A DNA stretch of 64,000 nucleotides, taken from Thermobifida alba. Its GTDB lineage: Bacteria > Actinomycetota > Actinomycetes > Streptosporangiales > Streptosporangiaceae. Made by a program: the position numbers and the translations under genes. Where the stretch lies: NCBI RefSeq assembly GCF_023208015.1, contig NZ_CP051627.1, forward strand, positions 2,861,501-2,925,500. Direction: 5' to 3'. A model generated the notes under the pieces. It was not told where the DNA came from. It made no database searches and saw nothing but the letters and a program-made list of their open reading frames with translations. Below, one piece after another: positions 7,856 through 16,728 of this stretch (the stretch's first letter is position 1; each line of letters opens with the position of its first letter).

Positions 7856-9289
7856 CTACGAGCGTCGGCTGCCGACGATGCGGCGGACGGAGCGCCCCAC
7901 CACCCGCCGCACCCGGCGGTACGGCGAGTTGCGCAGGTCCCGCTCCAGCGTCCGCAGCCGCTTGACCTCCTTGTCCACGCGCTTCTCCAGCGCCTGGAGC
8001 TGCTTGGTCAGTTCGGCGATGCGCCGCTCCGACACGGCCTGCTGCTTCCTGAGCTCCCTGGTGTCCTCCCGGAGCCTGCCCAGGCGTTGCACGAGTTCGC
8101 TGTCGTCGTCCCCCCAGGCCTGGACGCCCGGCGGGAACTCGATCTCGCGCATCCTGGCCTCGAAGGCGGCCCCGTTGTCCCGGTCGGGCCGGAAGACGTG
8201 GTCCAGCCCGTGCTTGTCCATGAAGGCGACGATGCGGTCGAACCGTTCCCGGTGCCCCTTGACCAGGGCGTCGTAGTCGGCCTCCGCGTACAGGTCGGCC
8301 GGGTCCACGTCGGCGTCCAGCTCGCTGATCCGCCGGTGCGGGATGTCGAAGTAGCGGCACAGTTCGAGGGTGCGCGAGTCGTGGCACAGCACGACGCTCG
8401 GCGTCCCCGCGAGCAGGGCCGCGATGTTTCCGTGGATGCGCGTGCCGAACGCGAATTCGTAGTCGCTCAGGGTGTTGATCCAGGTCACCGGGTCGTAGTA
8501 GAGGCGGACCCGGTTCTGCTGGAACAGGGGGTGGGTACGGTGCACCGGCATGGGACTGTACCGGCCGTCCCACTCCGAGGCGTCACCCCAGTAGAGGAGT
8601 TCCAGGTCCTTCAGTTCCTGTGCGATGTAGAGCAGGTTGGGGTAGCGCTCGCAGTTGGTCTGGACGATTCCACCGATGTCGCCCGCTCCCAGGGCGCTGC
8701 GGGAGGCGTTGATCGCGATCTTGGAGTCCCGGTCGAGCCGCTCGGCCTTCTTCTCGACCCACAGGTCCGTGCCGTTGAGGAACATCGACGGGCAGCCGAT
8801 GACGTCGACGTCGGTGAAACCGAGGCTGTTGAGGTAGCTCTCGGTGAACTCGCCGCGGACCCCGATCGAGGGGGAGCGGTCCAGGACCGCGGCCGCGAAC
8901 CTCTTCACGGTCCGCTCCAGTGGCGCGAGCCGCTCGGGGTTGTAGTCGAGGCCGCTCTGCGCGCCGACCCCGAAGACGACCACCGGGATGGTGAGCCGTT
9001 CGATGAGCTCGGTCAGGGTGCGCAGGTGCCTTTCGAACGAGGGACGGAACGCGTTCGCCAGCGGCACCACGAAGACATCGTACTCCTCGTTGATGCGGTC
9101 GGCGGCGGAGGGGTCCACGACGAACCGGTTGGAGGTGATCTCCGCGCCCTCGGTGTAGAGCATCTTGTGCACCGCGTCACTGAAGATCAGGTTTCCAGCG
9201 TTGGTCCCGATGATGTTGTGCTGGATCACCTTCTCGGGGGACACGACGTCGAACGGGCTCTTTCCCGAGCGGATCAGGATTCTTTTCAT
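7856..9289 (-). CDS. Polysaccharide pyruvyl transferase family protein, 477 aa
   Basis: It begins MKRILIRSGKSPFDVVSPE and carries the pattern of the PS_pyruv_trans family: GTNAGNLIFSD, VVFGVGAQSG, IGVRGEFTESYL and FGTRIHGNIAALLAGTPSVVL. The RIHGNIAALL block is the conserved substrate/CDP-recognition region. Members add pyruvate as a ketal to sugars or polyols from phosphoenolpyruvate. Residues about 395-460 form a charged coiled coil followed by a very basic tail, unusual for the family and suitable for membrane or partner binding. Start ATG 9289 is preferred over an in-frame start 21 codons upstream because AGGGG lies 8 bases before it and the first strand starts right there. Its place in the island suggests pyruvylated teichoic acid, as known for some actinobacteria. 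Confidence 0.85.
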   Translation of the reverse strand: MKRILIRSGKSPFDVVSPEKVIQHNIIGTNAGNLIFSDAVHKMLYTEGAEITSNRFVVDPSAADRINEEYDVFVVPLANAFRPSFERHLRTLTELIERLTIPVVVFGVGAQSGLDYNPERLAPLERTVKRFAAAVLDRSPSIGVRGEFTESYLNSLGFTDVDVIGCPSMFLNGTDLWVEKKAERLDRDSKIAINASRSALGAGDIGGIVQTNCERYPNLLYIAQELKDLELLYWGDASEWDGRYSPMPVHRTHPLFQQNRVRLYYDPVTWINTLSDYEFAFGTRIHGNIAALLAGTPSVVLCHDSRTLELCRYFDIPHRRISELDADVDPADLYAEADYDALVKGHRERFDRIVAFMDKHGLDHVFRPDRDNGAAFEARMREIEFPPGVQAWGDDDSELVQRLGRLREDTRELRKQQAVSERRIAELTKQLQALEKRVDKEVKRLRTLERDLRNSPYRRVRRVVGRSVRRIVGSRRS

Positions 9290-9918
9290 CAAGAAATCCC
9301 CTGTGGGACGAATGACCGGGTTGATGCGGGGTAGCGGGGCGGCGTCCGGCAACCGAGGGAACGGGGGAGCGGGAGGCCGCGCCTCACCGTGCTGAGCTGG
9401 GCATCCAGTCCTCCCCGGCCTGCCTCAGCTTCACCGCCCTCGTCGCACCCTAGCACCCATATCGGACAATCGTCACTTTCTCCACATTTCATTTTCGACA
9501 CCCCGCCCCACGGTCCGGCAAACCCCGAACCCCCTGGTCACCCACCGCGAGACCCTCCCGACACAGCGCAACGAATCAGAGTCCACCGGCCCTCCCCACG
9601 ACCGACTGCCAGGAAGTCCGCGAATACCCCCGAAGCGGACACACCATTTCTCCGCCCGTCCGAACACCCTCGTCCCGCCGCAATCCGCCGCACACCGCGA
9701 AAAGCCGCGAGACCTTCTTCTTGCTACAATCCCCTTTCATCCCAATCATCCCCAAAAGACAATATTCACCACCAGAAATGAGAATTGTCAGAATTTCCTA
9801 AAAACCGCACGTACCGTGTGGCGTGACACCGGTGTCGCCGCCCGGCCGCAGACCCCGCCCGGCCAGCGCCCGCGACCCGGTTCTCGAAGAGATCTCCTTC
9901 CTCTGCTCCGGGAGCACG
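9290..9918. other. Divergent intergenic region, AT-richer than its surroundings
   Basis: This region lies between the pyruvyl transferase and the GT4 gene. The stretch from about 9450 to 9830 is visibly richer in A and T than the neighbouring coding DNA, for example around 9720-9815. No frame in it has actinobacterial codon bias. It should hold both promoters and perhaps regulator sites. I cannot place a convincing -35/-10 pair. Confidence 0.5.
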
Positions 9919-12900
9919 ATGAAGATCGCCTACCTGATCCACAACATCTACGGAATCGGCGGGACCAATCGAACGGTCATCAACCAGGCGTCGGCCCTGC
10001 GGCACCGACACGACGTCGAGATCGTGTCGGTGTTCCGCCACCGCGACCACCCGGTCCTCCCCATTCCTCCGGGAGTCACGGTGACCAGCCTCGTCGACAC
10101 CCGACTCCCTCCCGGCGAGGGAGTGGGCGTCCAGGGACGGCGGCTGCACGAAGGAGAGGAGCGCGCGGGACTGCCCCCGGAGGTCTTCCCCCGGGAGGAG
10201 ACCCGCCAGCGGCAGTACAGCCTGCTCACCGACGACCGGCTGCGCGACTACCTGGCCGGTACCGACGCCGACGTGGTGGTCGGCACCCGTCCCGGACTGA
10301 TCGTCTCGCTGGTGCGGCTGGCCCCCGACCGCATCGTCAAGGTCGGACAGGAGCACCTGACCCACGACATGCACCCCGAGCGGCTCATGGCGGTCATGAG
10401 CGACGTCTACCGGGGACTGGACGCCCTCGTGACCGTGACGGAGGCCGACGCGCGGCAGTACCGGGAACGCATGGACCTGCCCGGGGTCCGCGTCCTCGCC
10501 ATTCCCAACAGCGTTCCCGCCCCGGCGATCCGCCGCGCTGCCGGGACCGACCCGAAAACGGTCGTGGCCGCCGGACGCATCGAGGCGATCAAACGGTTCG
10601 ACCTGCTCATCGACGCCTTCGCCCGGGTGGCCCCGCAACACCCCGACTGGACCCTGCGCATCTACGGCGACGGCGCCGAACTCCCGGCCCTGCGGCGGCA
10701 GGTCGCCCGCCTCGGACTGGGCGACGCCGTCCTGCTCATGGGCCCCCACCCCCGCATCGAGGAGGCCTGGGCGCTCGGCTCCTTCGCGGCCGTCACCTCC
10801 GCCAGGGAGTCGTTCGGCATGACCATCGTCGAAGCCATGCGCGCGGGACTGCCGGTGCTGAGCACGGCCTGCCCCCTGGGCCCGCCGGAGATCATCCGGG
10901 ACGGGGTGGACGGACTCCTGGTCGCCAACGGCGACGTCGCCGCGGTGGCCGAGGGACTCGACCGGATGATGGGCGACGACGCCGCGCGGACCAGGATGGC
11001 GCGCAACGCGCTGCACGGCTCCGCACGGTTCGACCCCGAGACGATCGCCCGCCGCCACGAGGAGCTCTTCCACGAACTGGCCGGCCGACCGCTGCCGCCC
11101 GCGTCCCCGCCGCCCCCCGCCTCCGCAACCGTCGTGGAGTGCACCGCCGCGGCCTCCGCCACGGGCTCCACCACGCTGCGGTTCGCCCGGCCGCCCCACC
11201 GGGTGCTGCTGCGCGCCGGCTCCGCCGAGACGGCCCTGGCCGTCGAGGAGGACGGCACCGTCACCGTCGACCCGGAGGACCCGCGGCTGTCCCCCGGAGC
11301 CTGGAGCGTGCACCGCGTCGACGGGGACTCCGTCTCCCCCGTCCCCGCCTCCCTCATCGACCTGCGCGCCTACCCGCTGGACCCGGCCTCCGTGAAACGC
11401 CTGTCCCTGGCCGTGCCCACCCGCGACCCCGCGAACCGGCTCGGCGTCGTGGTCCGCCGCGCAAAACCGCACGCCGAGGTGGAGGCGGTGGCAGGCGACG
11501 GCTCCTCCCTCACCCTCACCGGCACGCTCCTGGGCGACTCCGGCCTGCCCGACGCCCGGCTGCGCCTGGTCCGGCGCGGTCCGGCCCCGGCGGAGCGCCT
11601 CCTGCCGTGCCCGGTCGGCCCCGACGGCGCGTTCACCGCCTCGATCCCGGTGGCCGACCTCCTGCTGGGCGAACGGAGCGCTCCCGAGGAGACCTGGGAC
11701 CTGGAACTGGTACCCCACGCGGACTCCCCCGGCGTCAGGATCGGCCGCCACCTGGACGGCGTCCTGGGGCACGACCGGACCGTCTCCTACCCCGCGGTGG
11801 AGGTCGAGGGCACCGACCACGGCGACGTCCACGTCCGCCCGGTCTTCGACGCCGAGGAGGCCCTGACGATCGAGGTCCGCGACACGGGCACCGACGCCCG
11901 CGCCGCCGCGGCCGCGGGACCGGTGGAGGCCACCGCCCGCCTGGAGTCCTTCGCCTGGGAGGGGTCGCGGCTGCGACTGCGCCTCGGCGTCGGCCTGGCC
12001 TCCGGGGGAGCCGCCCCCGTCCTGGGACGCGCAGGGGAGGCGTGGCACTGGCTGGGCCCCGACGGCGCCCCGGCCGGACCGGACATGCGCTGGCTGCGTC
12101 CGCACAACCGGATCGAGGTGGAACTGCGCAACCGCCGGCGGCCCCACCGCCGGGCGGCGTTCCACACCGAGGTGCGCACGGTCGGCGAACCCGACCGCAC
12201 CGGCGGCAGCGGCACCCCCCGGTTCGAGGTGACCGCCGTGGTGGACCTGGCGGCCGCCGACGGCGGCCGGCTCACCAAAGGGCAGTGGGACGTCGTCGTC
12301 CGGGTGCGCTATTTCGGCGTCGAGGCCGAAACCGCCGTCCGGGAGCACACCGCCGAGGCGGAGGAGCAGCGCCGCCCCGCCTGCTACGCCGCCGCGACCT
12401 TCGCCGACGCCTTCTGGTCCCCCGACGGCGCCCTCACCGTGTCGGTCAACGGCGGCCTGTCCTTCCTGCACCGGGCCCTCCGCCGCCCCGCGGACTGCCG
12501 GATCCTCGACCGCCCCGGCCACGCGGAACTCGTCGTCCCCCTGGCGCTGGCCCTCACCGGCGAGGTCCCGCTGCACCTTGAGGCGCGCCGGCAGGACGGC
12601 GACACGTCCCTCCTGCCGGCGGTGCTCGGCGAGGAGGACGGGCAGACGGTGCTGCGCGCCCGGATGGCCCGGGAGGACGTCTCCCGCCCCGGCCTGGTCC
12701 GACTGCGCGCGGTCCACGGCACCAGGAAGGGCTCCCTCGGGCTGGTGCTGCGCACCGGCCCGGTGGAGCAGCGGGCCTTCCTGCGCTCCCCGCACGGCAG
12801 GGTGCGGTTGACGGACGTGGCCCTGCTCGACGGTTCGCTGCAGATCACGGGGGAGCATCCGAACGGGGCGCTGCTGTCCGAGGGGCTGAGGATGGCGGTG

Positions 12901-13665
12901 GTGCTGGTGGAGCGGGAGAGCGGGCGGGAGCTCCGCTTCCCGGTGTCCTCGCTCGACGCCGCCTCCTTCACCGCGGCGGTCCCGCTGTCCGGTCCGGCCC
13001 CCGACGCCGGGCCGTGTGACGGCGTCTTCGACGTCTTCGCGGTCTTCACGGCGTCCGGTCTCGACACCCGGGTGCGCGTCGGCGCCGACCGCTCCCCCTC
13101 GGTCCGCACGGACCCCCTGCTGCGGCTCGTCCCCCACGGCGCCGGGCGGCGGCTGGCGGTCGCCTACTTCACCCGGCCGCACGGCAACCTGAGCCTGGAG
13201 GTCGGCGCGGTCCGGCACGCTCCCGCCTCGGCGGTGCGGGTGGAGTCGGCCGCGTGGCGGACGGGGGACACCCTGCGGATCACGGCGGTGCCGACGGTCG
13301 GCGAGGACCTCCCCCGCGCCGCGGTGCTGCGTGCCACCGCCGAGGGCGCGGCGCCGCTGGAGGCCCCCGCCCGCGTCGAGGAGGCCGACGGGACCGTCCG
13401 GATCACCGCCGAACTGTCCCTCGGCGTCCCCGGTCCCCGAACCGCCGAACTGGTCTGGGACCTCTCCCTGGTCCTCGTCCACGCCGACGGCACGCGGTAC
13501 GGGACCGCGCTGCGGCCCGACCCGCAGATTCCGCACTCCCGCACGATCAGGGGGCTGCGGGCGTTCACGTTCCGCCCCGTCACGGGCCGGGCCGGCGCCC
13601 GGCTCGCGGTCCGGGTCAGACCGGTGGCACTGCTGCGGTCCGCGCTGCGGCGCGTCCTGCGCTGA
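9919..13665 (+). CDS. Large glycosyltransferase: GT4 catalytic domain with long repeated beta-module C-terminus, 1248 aa
   Basis: Residues 1-390 are a GT-B fold family-4 glycosyltransferase: opening MKIAYLIHNIYGIGGTNRT, VAAGRIEAIKRFDLLIDAF, and the donor-binding ESFGMTIVEAMRAGLPVLST at about 297. Residues about 400-1248 contain no second catalytic domain. They show repeated beta-rich modules ending in a motif such as TRPHGNLSLEVG (about 1083), with weaker copies near 540-640 and 670-840. The same module occurs in the GT2 protein downstream and recalls the C-terminal domains of TarS/TarP-associated enzymes. Start ATG 9919 is chosen because GGGAG lies 4 bases before it and the Rossmann strand starts immediately. 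The protein probably glycosylates the teichoic acid polymer; donor and linkage are unknown. Confidence 0.85.
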   Translation: MKIAYLIHNIYGIGGTNRTVINQASALRHRHDVEIVSVFRHRDHPVLPIPPGVTVTSLVDTRLPPGEGVGVQGRRLHEGEERAGLPPEVFPREETRQRQYSLLTDDRLRDYLAGTDADVVVGTRPGLIVSLVRLAPDRIVKVGQEHLTHDMHPERLMAVMSDVYRGLDALVTVTEADARQYRERMDLPGVRVLAIPNSVPAPAIRRAAGTDPKTVVAAGRIEAIKRFDLLIDAFARVAPQHPDWTLRIYGDGAELPALRRQVARLGLGDAVLLMGPHPRIEEAWALGSFAAVTSARESFGMTIVEAMRAGLPVLSTACPLGPPEIIRDGVDGLLVANGDVAAVAEGLDRMMGDDAARTRMARNALHGSARFDPETIARRHEELFHELAGRPLPPASPPPPASATVVECTAAASATGSTTLRFARPPHRVLLRAGSAETALAVEEDGTVTVDPEDPRLSPGAWSVHRVDGDSVSPVPASLIDLRAYPLDPASVKRLSLAVPTRDPANRLGVVVRRAKPHAEVEAVAGDGSSLTLTGTLLGDSGLPDARLRLVRRGPAPAERLLPCPVGPDGAFTASIPVADLLLGERSAPEETWDLELVPHADSPGVRIGRHLDGVLGHDRTVSYPAVEVEGTDHGDVHVRPVFDAEEALTIEVRDTGTDARAAAAAGPVEATARLESFAWEGSRLRLRLGVGLASGGAAPVLGRAGEAWHWLGPDGAPAGPDMRWLRPHNRIEVELRNRRRPHRRAAFHTEVRTVGEPDRTGGSGTPRFEVTAVVDLAAADGGRLTKGQWDVVVRVRYFGVEAETAVREHTAEAEEQRRPACYAAATFADAFWSPDGALTVSVNGGLSFLHRALRRPADCRILDRPGHAELVVPLALALTGEVPLHLEARRQDGDTSLLPAVLGEEDGQTVLRARMAREDVSRPGLVRLRAVHGTRKGSLGLVLRTGPVEQRAFLRSPHGRVRLTDVALLDGSLQITGEHPNGALLSEGLRMAVVLVERESGRELRFPVSSLDAASFTAAVPLSGPAPDAGPCDGVFDVFAVFTASGLDTRVRVGADRSPSVRTDPLLRLVPHGAGRRLAVAYFTRPHGNLSLEVGAVRHAPASAVRVESAAWRTGDTLRITAVPTVGEDLPRAAVLRATAEGAAPLEAPARVEEADGTVRITAELSLGVPGPRTAELVWDLSLVLVHADGTRYGTALRPDPQIPHSRTIRGLRAFTFRPVTGRAGARLAVRVRPVALLRSALRRVLR

Positions 13666-13670
13666 TCCGT

Positions 13671-13712
13671 GTCTCCTGCCGTCCCGGGGCGCGCCCCGGG
13701 ACGGCAGGAGAC
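13671..13712. terminator. 42-bp perfect palindrome after the GT4 gene
   Basis: Two 21-bp arms are exact reverse complements with no spacer, starting GTCTCCTGCC and ending GGCAGGAGAC, 5 bp after the stop codon. It can fold into a very stable hairpin and probably ends or attenuates transcription between the two glycosyltransferase genes. No T-run follows. Confidence 0.65.
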
Positions 13713-13790
13713 CCTGCGATTTCCGTAAATTTCGGTAGATTACCCAGTCATTACGGCGATCCGTTTCCCCACCGAACCACCGGAGCCCAC

Positions 13791-15764
13791 GTGACCTCCC
13801 CACCCGACGTCAGTGTCGTCATCGCCGCCTACAACGCGATGCCCTACCTGGTCAAGTGCGTCGAGTCCGTCCTTGAGCAGTCGATCGGCGTCGAACGGCT
13901 GGAGATCATCGCGGTCGACGACGGGTCCACCGACGGCACCGGCGAGGAGCTCGACCGCTTCGCCGCACGGTGCCCGACCATGCGGGTGATCCACCAGGAG
14001 AACTCGGGCGGCCCCGCCCAGCCGCGCAACGTCGGCCTGGACCTGGCCACCGGCCGCTACGTGTTCTTCCTGGACGCCGACGACTGGCTCGGCACCGAGG
14101 CGCTGGAGCGCATGGTCGCCACGGCCGACGCCAACGGCTCCGACGTGGTCCTCGGCAAGATGGTCGGGGTCGGCGGACGGACCGTGCCCGTCTCCATGTT
14201 CCGCCGCAACCAGCCGAGGACCACCGTGTTCGACTCCAACGTCTACTGGGCGCTGGGGCCGACGAAACTCTTCCGCCGGACGCTCCTCGAAGACCTCGGA
14301 CTCCGTTTCGACCCCCGCCTCACCGTGGGGCAGGACCAGCCGTTCACCGCCACCGCCTACCTCAACGCCTCGGTGGTCTCGGTGGTGGCCGACTACGACT
14401 GCTACTACGCCGTCCGGCGGGACGACGGCGGCAACAACACCTCCCGCCCCGACGGAGCGCTGCGGCGGCTCCCCTTCCTGCGGGCCGTGTTCGACCTGCT
14501 CACCCGAGAGGTCGAGGCGGGACCGAAGCGGGACCGGCTGCTGCGCCGCCACTTCCAGAGCGACCAGCGCGAGTTCCTCACCCACCTGCTCGCGGAGACC
14601 GACCCCGAGCAGCGGGCCGCGGTGTTCGAGGAGTTCCGCGGCTTCGTGCGCGCCTGGTGCACCGAGGAGGTCCAGCGCGGCATGCCCGCCGCGGACCGGT
14701 TGCGGCTGTGGCTCATCCGCTCCGGACGCCTCGACGAGACCCTGGAGGTCATGCGGCACACCCTGGAGGACCGCGCGACCCCGACGGTCGTCGAGAAGGG
14801 ACGGGTGTACGGCGCCTACCCGTACTTCCGGGACCCCGACGTGTCCGCCCCCGACGAGGTCTTCGACATCACCGGCGAACTGGCCGTCCGCCACCACCTG
14901 AGCGAGGTCTCCTGGAGCGGTTCCCGGCTCCGGCTGCGCGGACACGCCGCCGTCGACCGGCTCGGCGGCCTGGACGACGGCAGTGAACTGGTGCTGCGGG
15001 AACGGGAGAGCGGAGCCGAGCACCGCCTGCCGGTCACCCGGACCGCGGCGGAGCCGGACGCGCCGCGCACCGGCGGGGAGGATGCCCCCGCGGGGTTCAC
15101 GGCGGTGGTCGACCCGGCCCGCGCCGCCGCCGGCGCACCGCTTCCCCGGGGCCTGTGGGACGTCTTCCTGAACGTGGTGGTGCGGGGCGTGGCCAAGGAG
15201 GCCCGCATCGGATCGCAGCGTTCCCCGGAGGTCCCCGCGGGCCGGCAGCACCGGGTCGTCCGCCCCCTCGACGGCCTCGTCACCACCTACTACACCAACC
15301 CGCACGGCAACCTCACCCTCGACGTGGGCGGCGTCAAGCACCCGCCGCCCGCCGCCGAGGTCACCGCCGCGCGGTGGGCGCCGCAGGAGAGGGCCACGCT
15401 CCTGCTCAGCGGTTCGGTCGACGTCGTCGGCCCGCTCCGGCTCCGGGCGACCGACGGGGACGGCCGGACCGTGGACCTTCCCGTCGAGACCGCCGAGGAC
15501 GGCTCGTTCACCTGCGCGCTGCGCCTGGGCGACGAGGAGGTCCTGCCCTTCGGCACGTGGTCGCTGGCCCTCCGGCCGGACGCCGAGGGCGCCGCGGCCC
15601 CCCTGCTGGCGCTGCAGGGAACACTGCCCGCGGCGGGGCGGCGCTGGTGGCGGCGGGCCCGCCCGGTCTACGCCAAGGTGCGGGGAACCAGGAAGGAGGT
15701 CCTGCTGACGGTGGCCCCGGTCCACCTGGGCGCCGCGGTGCGCAGGGCCGTCGGACTGCGCTGA
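13791..15764 (+). CDS. GT2 glycosyltransferase with TarS-like C-terminal modules, 657 aa
   Basis: Residues 1-230 are a GT-A family-2 domain: VSVVIAAYNAMPYLVKCVES, VDDGSTDGT, and the metal-binding FLDADDW at about 93. Residues about 230-360 are a helical linker. Residues about 365-657 carry beta-type modules with GSRLRLRG (about 375), GLWDVFLNVVVRG, YYTNPHGNLTLDVGG (about 498) and a basic end GTRKE...VRRAVGLR. The layout follows the poly(ribitol-phosphate) GlcNAc-transferase TarS, so GlcNAc addition to polyribitol-phosphate is a reasonable inference, not proof. Start GTG 13791 has GGAG 6 bases upstream. Longer in-frame extensions run through the palindrome at 13671 and were rejected. Confidence 0.85.
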   Translation: MTSPPDVSVVIAAYNAMPYLVKCVESVLEQSIGVERLEIIAVDDGSTDGTGEELDRFAARCPTMRVIHQENSGGPAQPRNVGLDLATGRYVFFLDADDWLGTEALERMVATADANGSDVVLGKMVGVGGRTVPVSMFRRNQPRTTVFDSNVYWALGPTKLFRRTLLEDLGLRFDPRLTVGQDQPFTATAYLNASVVSVVADYDCYYAVRRDDGGNNTSRPDGALRRLPFLRAVFDLLTREVEAGPKRDRLLRRHFQSDQREFLTHLLAETDPEQRAAVFEEFRGFVRAWCTEEVQRGMPAADRLRLWLIRSGRLDETLEVMRHTLEDRATPTVVEKGRVYGAYPYFRDPDVSAPDEVFDITGELAVRHHLSEVSWSGSRLRLRGHAAVDRLGGLDDGSELVLRERESGAEHRLPVTRTAAEPDAPRTGGEDAPAGFTAVVDPARAAAGAPLPRGLWDVFLNVVVRGVAKEARIGSQRSPEVPAGRQHRVVRPLDGLVTTYYTNPHGNLTLDVGGVKHPPPAAEVTAARWAPQERATLLLSGSVDVVGPLRLRATDGDGRTVDLPVETAEDGSFTCALRLGDEEVLPFGTWSLALRPDAEGAAAPLLALQGTLPAAGRRWWRRARPVYAKVRGTRKEVLLTVAPVHLGAAVRRAVGLR

Positions 15765-15784
15765 GCCCCGGTCCGGAACGGACT

Positions 15785-15802
15785 CGTCCGGCGCGCCGGA
15801 CG
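15785..15802. terminator. Short palindrome after the GT2 gene
   Basis: CGTCCGGCGCGCCGGACG is an 18-bp perfect palindrome 20 bp after the stop. It is a weak terminator candidate; no T-run. Confidence 0.35.
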
Positions 15803-15917
15803 GTCGGAGCCGCCGTCCACACGGCGTGTCACGATCACGGTACGTGACCAAAGGTGGCGTGGCGTTCACAATACGTGGAGATCAATCGGAGTTTCCCCGG
15901 CCTGTGAGGACACCGTC

Positions 15918-16235
15918 ATGGTCCACCCCACGTACCACACCCGCGCCGTCACTCCGGCGGCGATCCTCACCCAGTCGCTCCAGCGGCGGCGGCTCGCCCG
16001 CCTCGCCGAGGCGGTCGCCCCGCACGGGATCTGGGCGCGGGTCATCGACGACGGCCTGCCGTTCCTGCGGGTGAGCAATCCCCAGTCCGAGTTCGCCGTG
16101 GAGGACATCACCTGTGAGCGGCGTGAGCACGGCTACGTCTTCGTGACGTCGTTCGGCATGTACCTGGGCGACTGCGACGACCTCGACCAGAGCGTCGAGC
16201 GGACCGCCCGCCTGCTCGGCGTGGAGCTGTCCTGA
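15918..16235 (+). CDS. Small conserved-type protein of unknown function, 105 aa
   Basis: This soluble protein has good codon bias and a GTGAGGA ribosome-binding site 8 bases before ATG 15918. It begins MVHPTYHTRAVTPAAILTQS and has a possible small alpha/beta layout: residues 17-40 helical, 40-80 strands (IWARVIDDGLPFLRVSN, GYVFVTSFGMYLGD), then a C-terminal helix. There is no signal peptide, membrane segment or metal motif. I do not recognise a family with a known role. It is convergent with the DUF77-like gene, 10 bp from its stop. Confidence 0.7.
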   Translation: MVHPTYHTRAVTPAAILTQSLQRRRLARLAEAVAPHGIWARVIDDGLPFLRVSNPQSEFAVEDITCERREHGYVFVTSFGMYLGDCDDLDQSVERTARLLGVELS

Positions 16236-16245
16236 GCGCCCCGGG

Positions 16246-16542
16246 TCACTGCTCGCGCAACAGGGCCTCGACCGCTTCGACCTTGCTGGTCAGACCATCG
16301 GTGACGCCTTCGCGGATGTCGGCCTTGAGGACCAGGCTGACCCTGGGGGCGCCCTCTCCGGCGGCTTCGACGGCACGCCTGACCACATCCATCACCTCGT
16401 CCCACTCGCCCTCGACGCTGGTGAACATCGCGTCGGTGCGGTACGGCAGTCCGCTGTCCCGGACCACCCTGACGGCACGGGCCACTGCGGGCGCCACCGA
16501 CTCGCCGACGCCCATCGGGGTCACAGAGAACGCGACAATCAT
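16246..16542 (-). CDS. MTH1187/UPF0045-family thiamine-binding-type protein, 98 aa
   Basis: The protein has the ferredoxin-like fold pattern of the MTH1187/YkoF-related group: [20 protein letters not shown], then [20 protein letters not shown], then [12 protein letters not shown]. The conserved TPMG and Y-x-T-x-x-x-T-x-x-E-G-E stretches are present. Members have been described as binding thiamine or HMP-like ligands, probably as oligomers in the cytosol. Length is typical. It sits alone, convergent with the gene at 15918 and downstream of the ssrA terminator region. Confidence 0.8.
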   Translation of the reverse strand: MIVAFSVTPMGVGESVAPAVARAVRVVRDSGLPYRTDAMFTSVEGEWDEVMDVVRRAVEAAGEGAPRVSLVLKADIREGVTDGLTSKVEAVEALLREQ

Positions 16543-16572
16543 TCCGCCAGTCTAGGTCACCGCGGCGTCTCG

Positions 16573-16622
16573 CCCCGCGCCTTCGGGGCCCGCGGCGCGC
16601 TGCGGGCCCCGAAGGCGCGGGG
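16573..16622. terminator. Long GC hairpin between ssrA and the UPF0045 gene
   Basis: 21-bp perfect arms (16573-16593 with 16602-16622) enclose an 8-base loop. It is the second of two large hairpins downstream of ssrA and may be a back-up terminator. No T-run. Confidence 0.5.
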
Positions 16623-16677
16623 TCCGGCTCCGCCGTGCAGGAGGCGAGCCCGTCGGGGGTGTGGGCGCGACAACGGA

Positions 16678-16722
16678 AACGGCCCTGTCGCCGCGGACGG
16701 AATCCGCGGCGACAGGGCCGTT
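16678..16722 (-). terminator. ssrA terminator
   Basis: 20-bp perfect arms (16678-16697 with 16703-16722) enclose a 5-base loop. On the minus strand it begins 6 bases past the tmRNA 3' end and continues GTTTCCGTT, as expected for an intrinsic terminator. Confidence 0.8.
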
Positions 16723-16728
16723 CTGGAG

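Noticed and set aside
9766-13803. Minus-strand open frame of over 1300 codons opposite the GT4 gene
   Set aside because: Same antisense effect; the composition is Arg/Gly/Asp-rich and it runs across the palindrome. The plus strand has the glycosyltransferase signatures.
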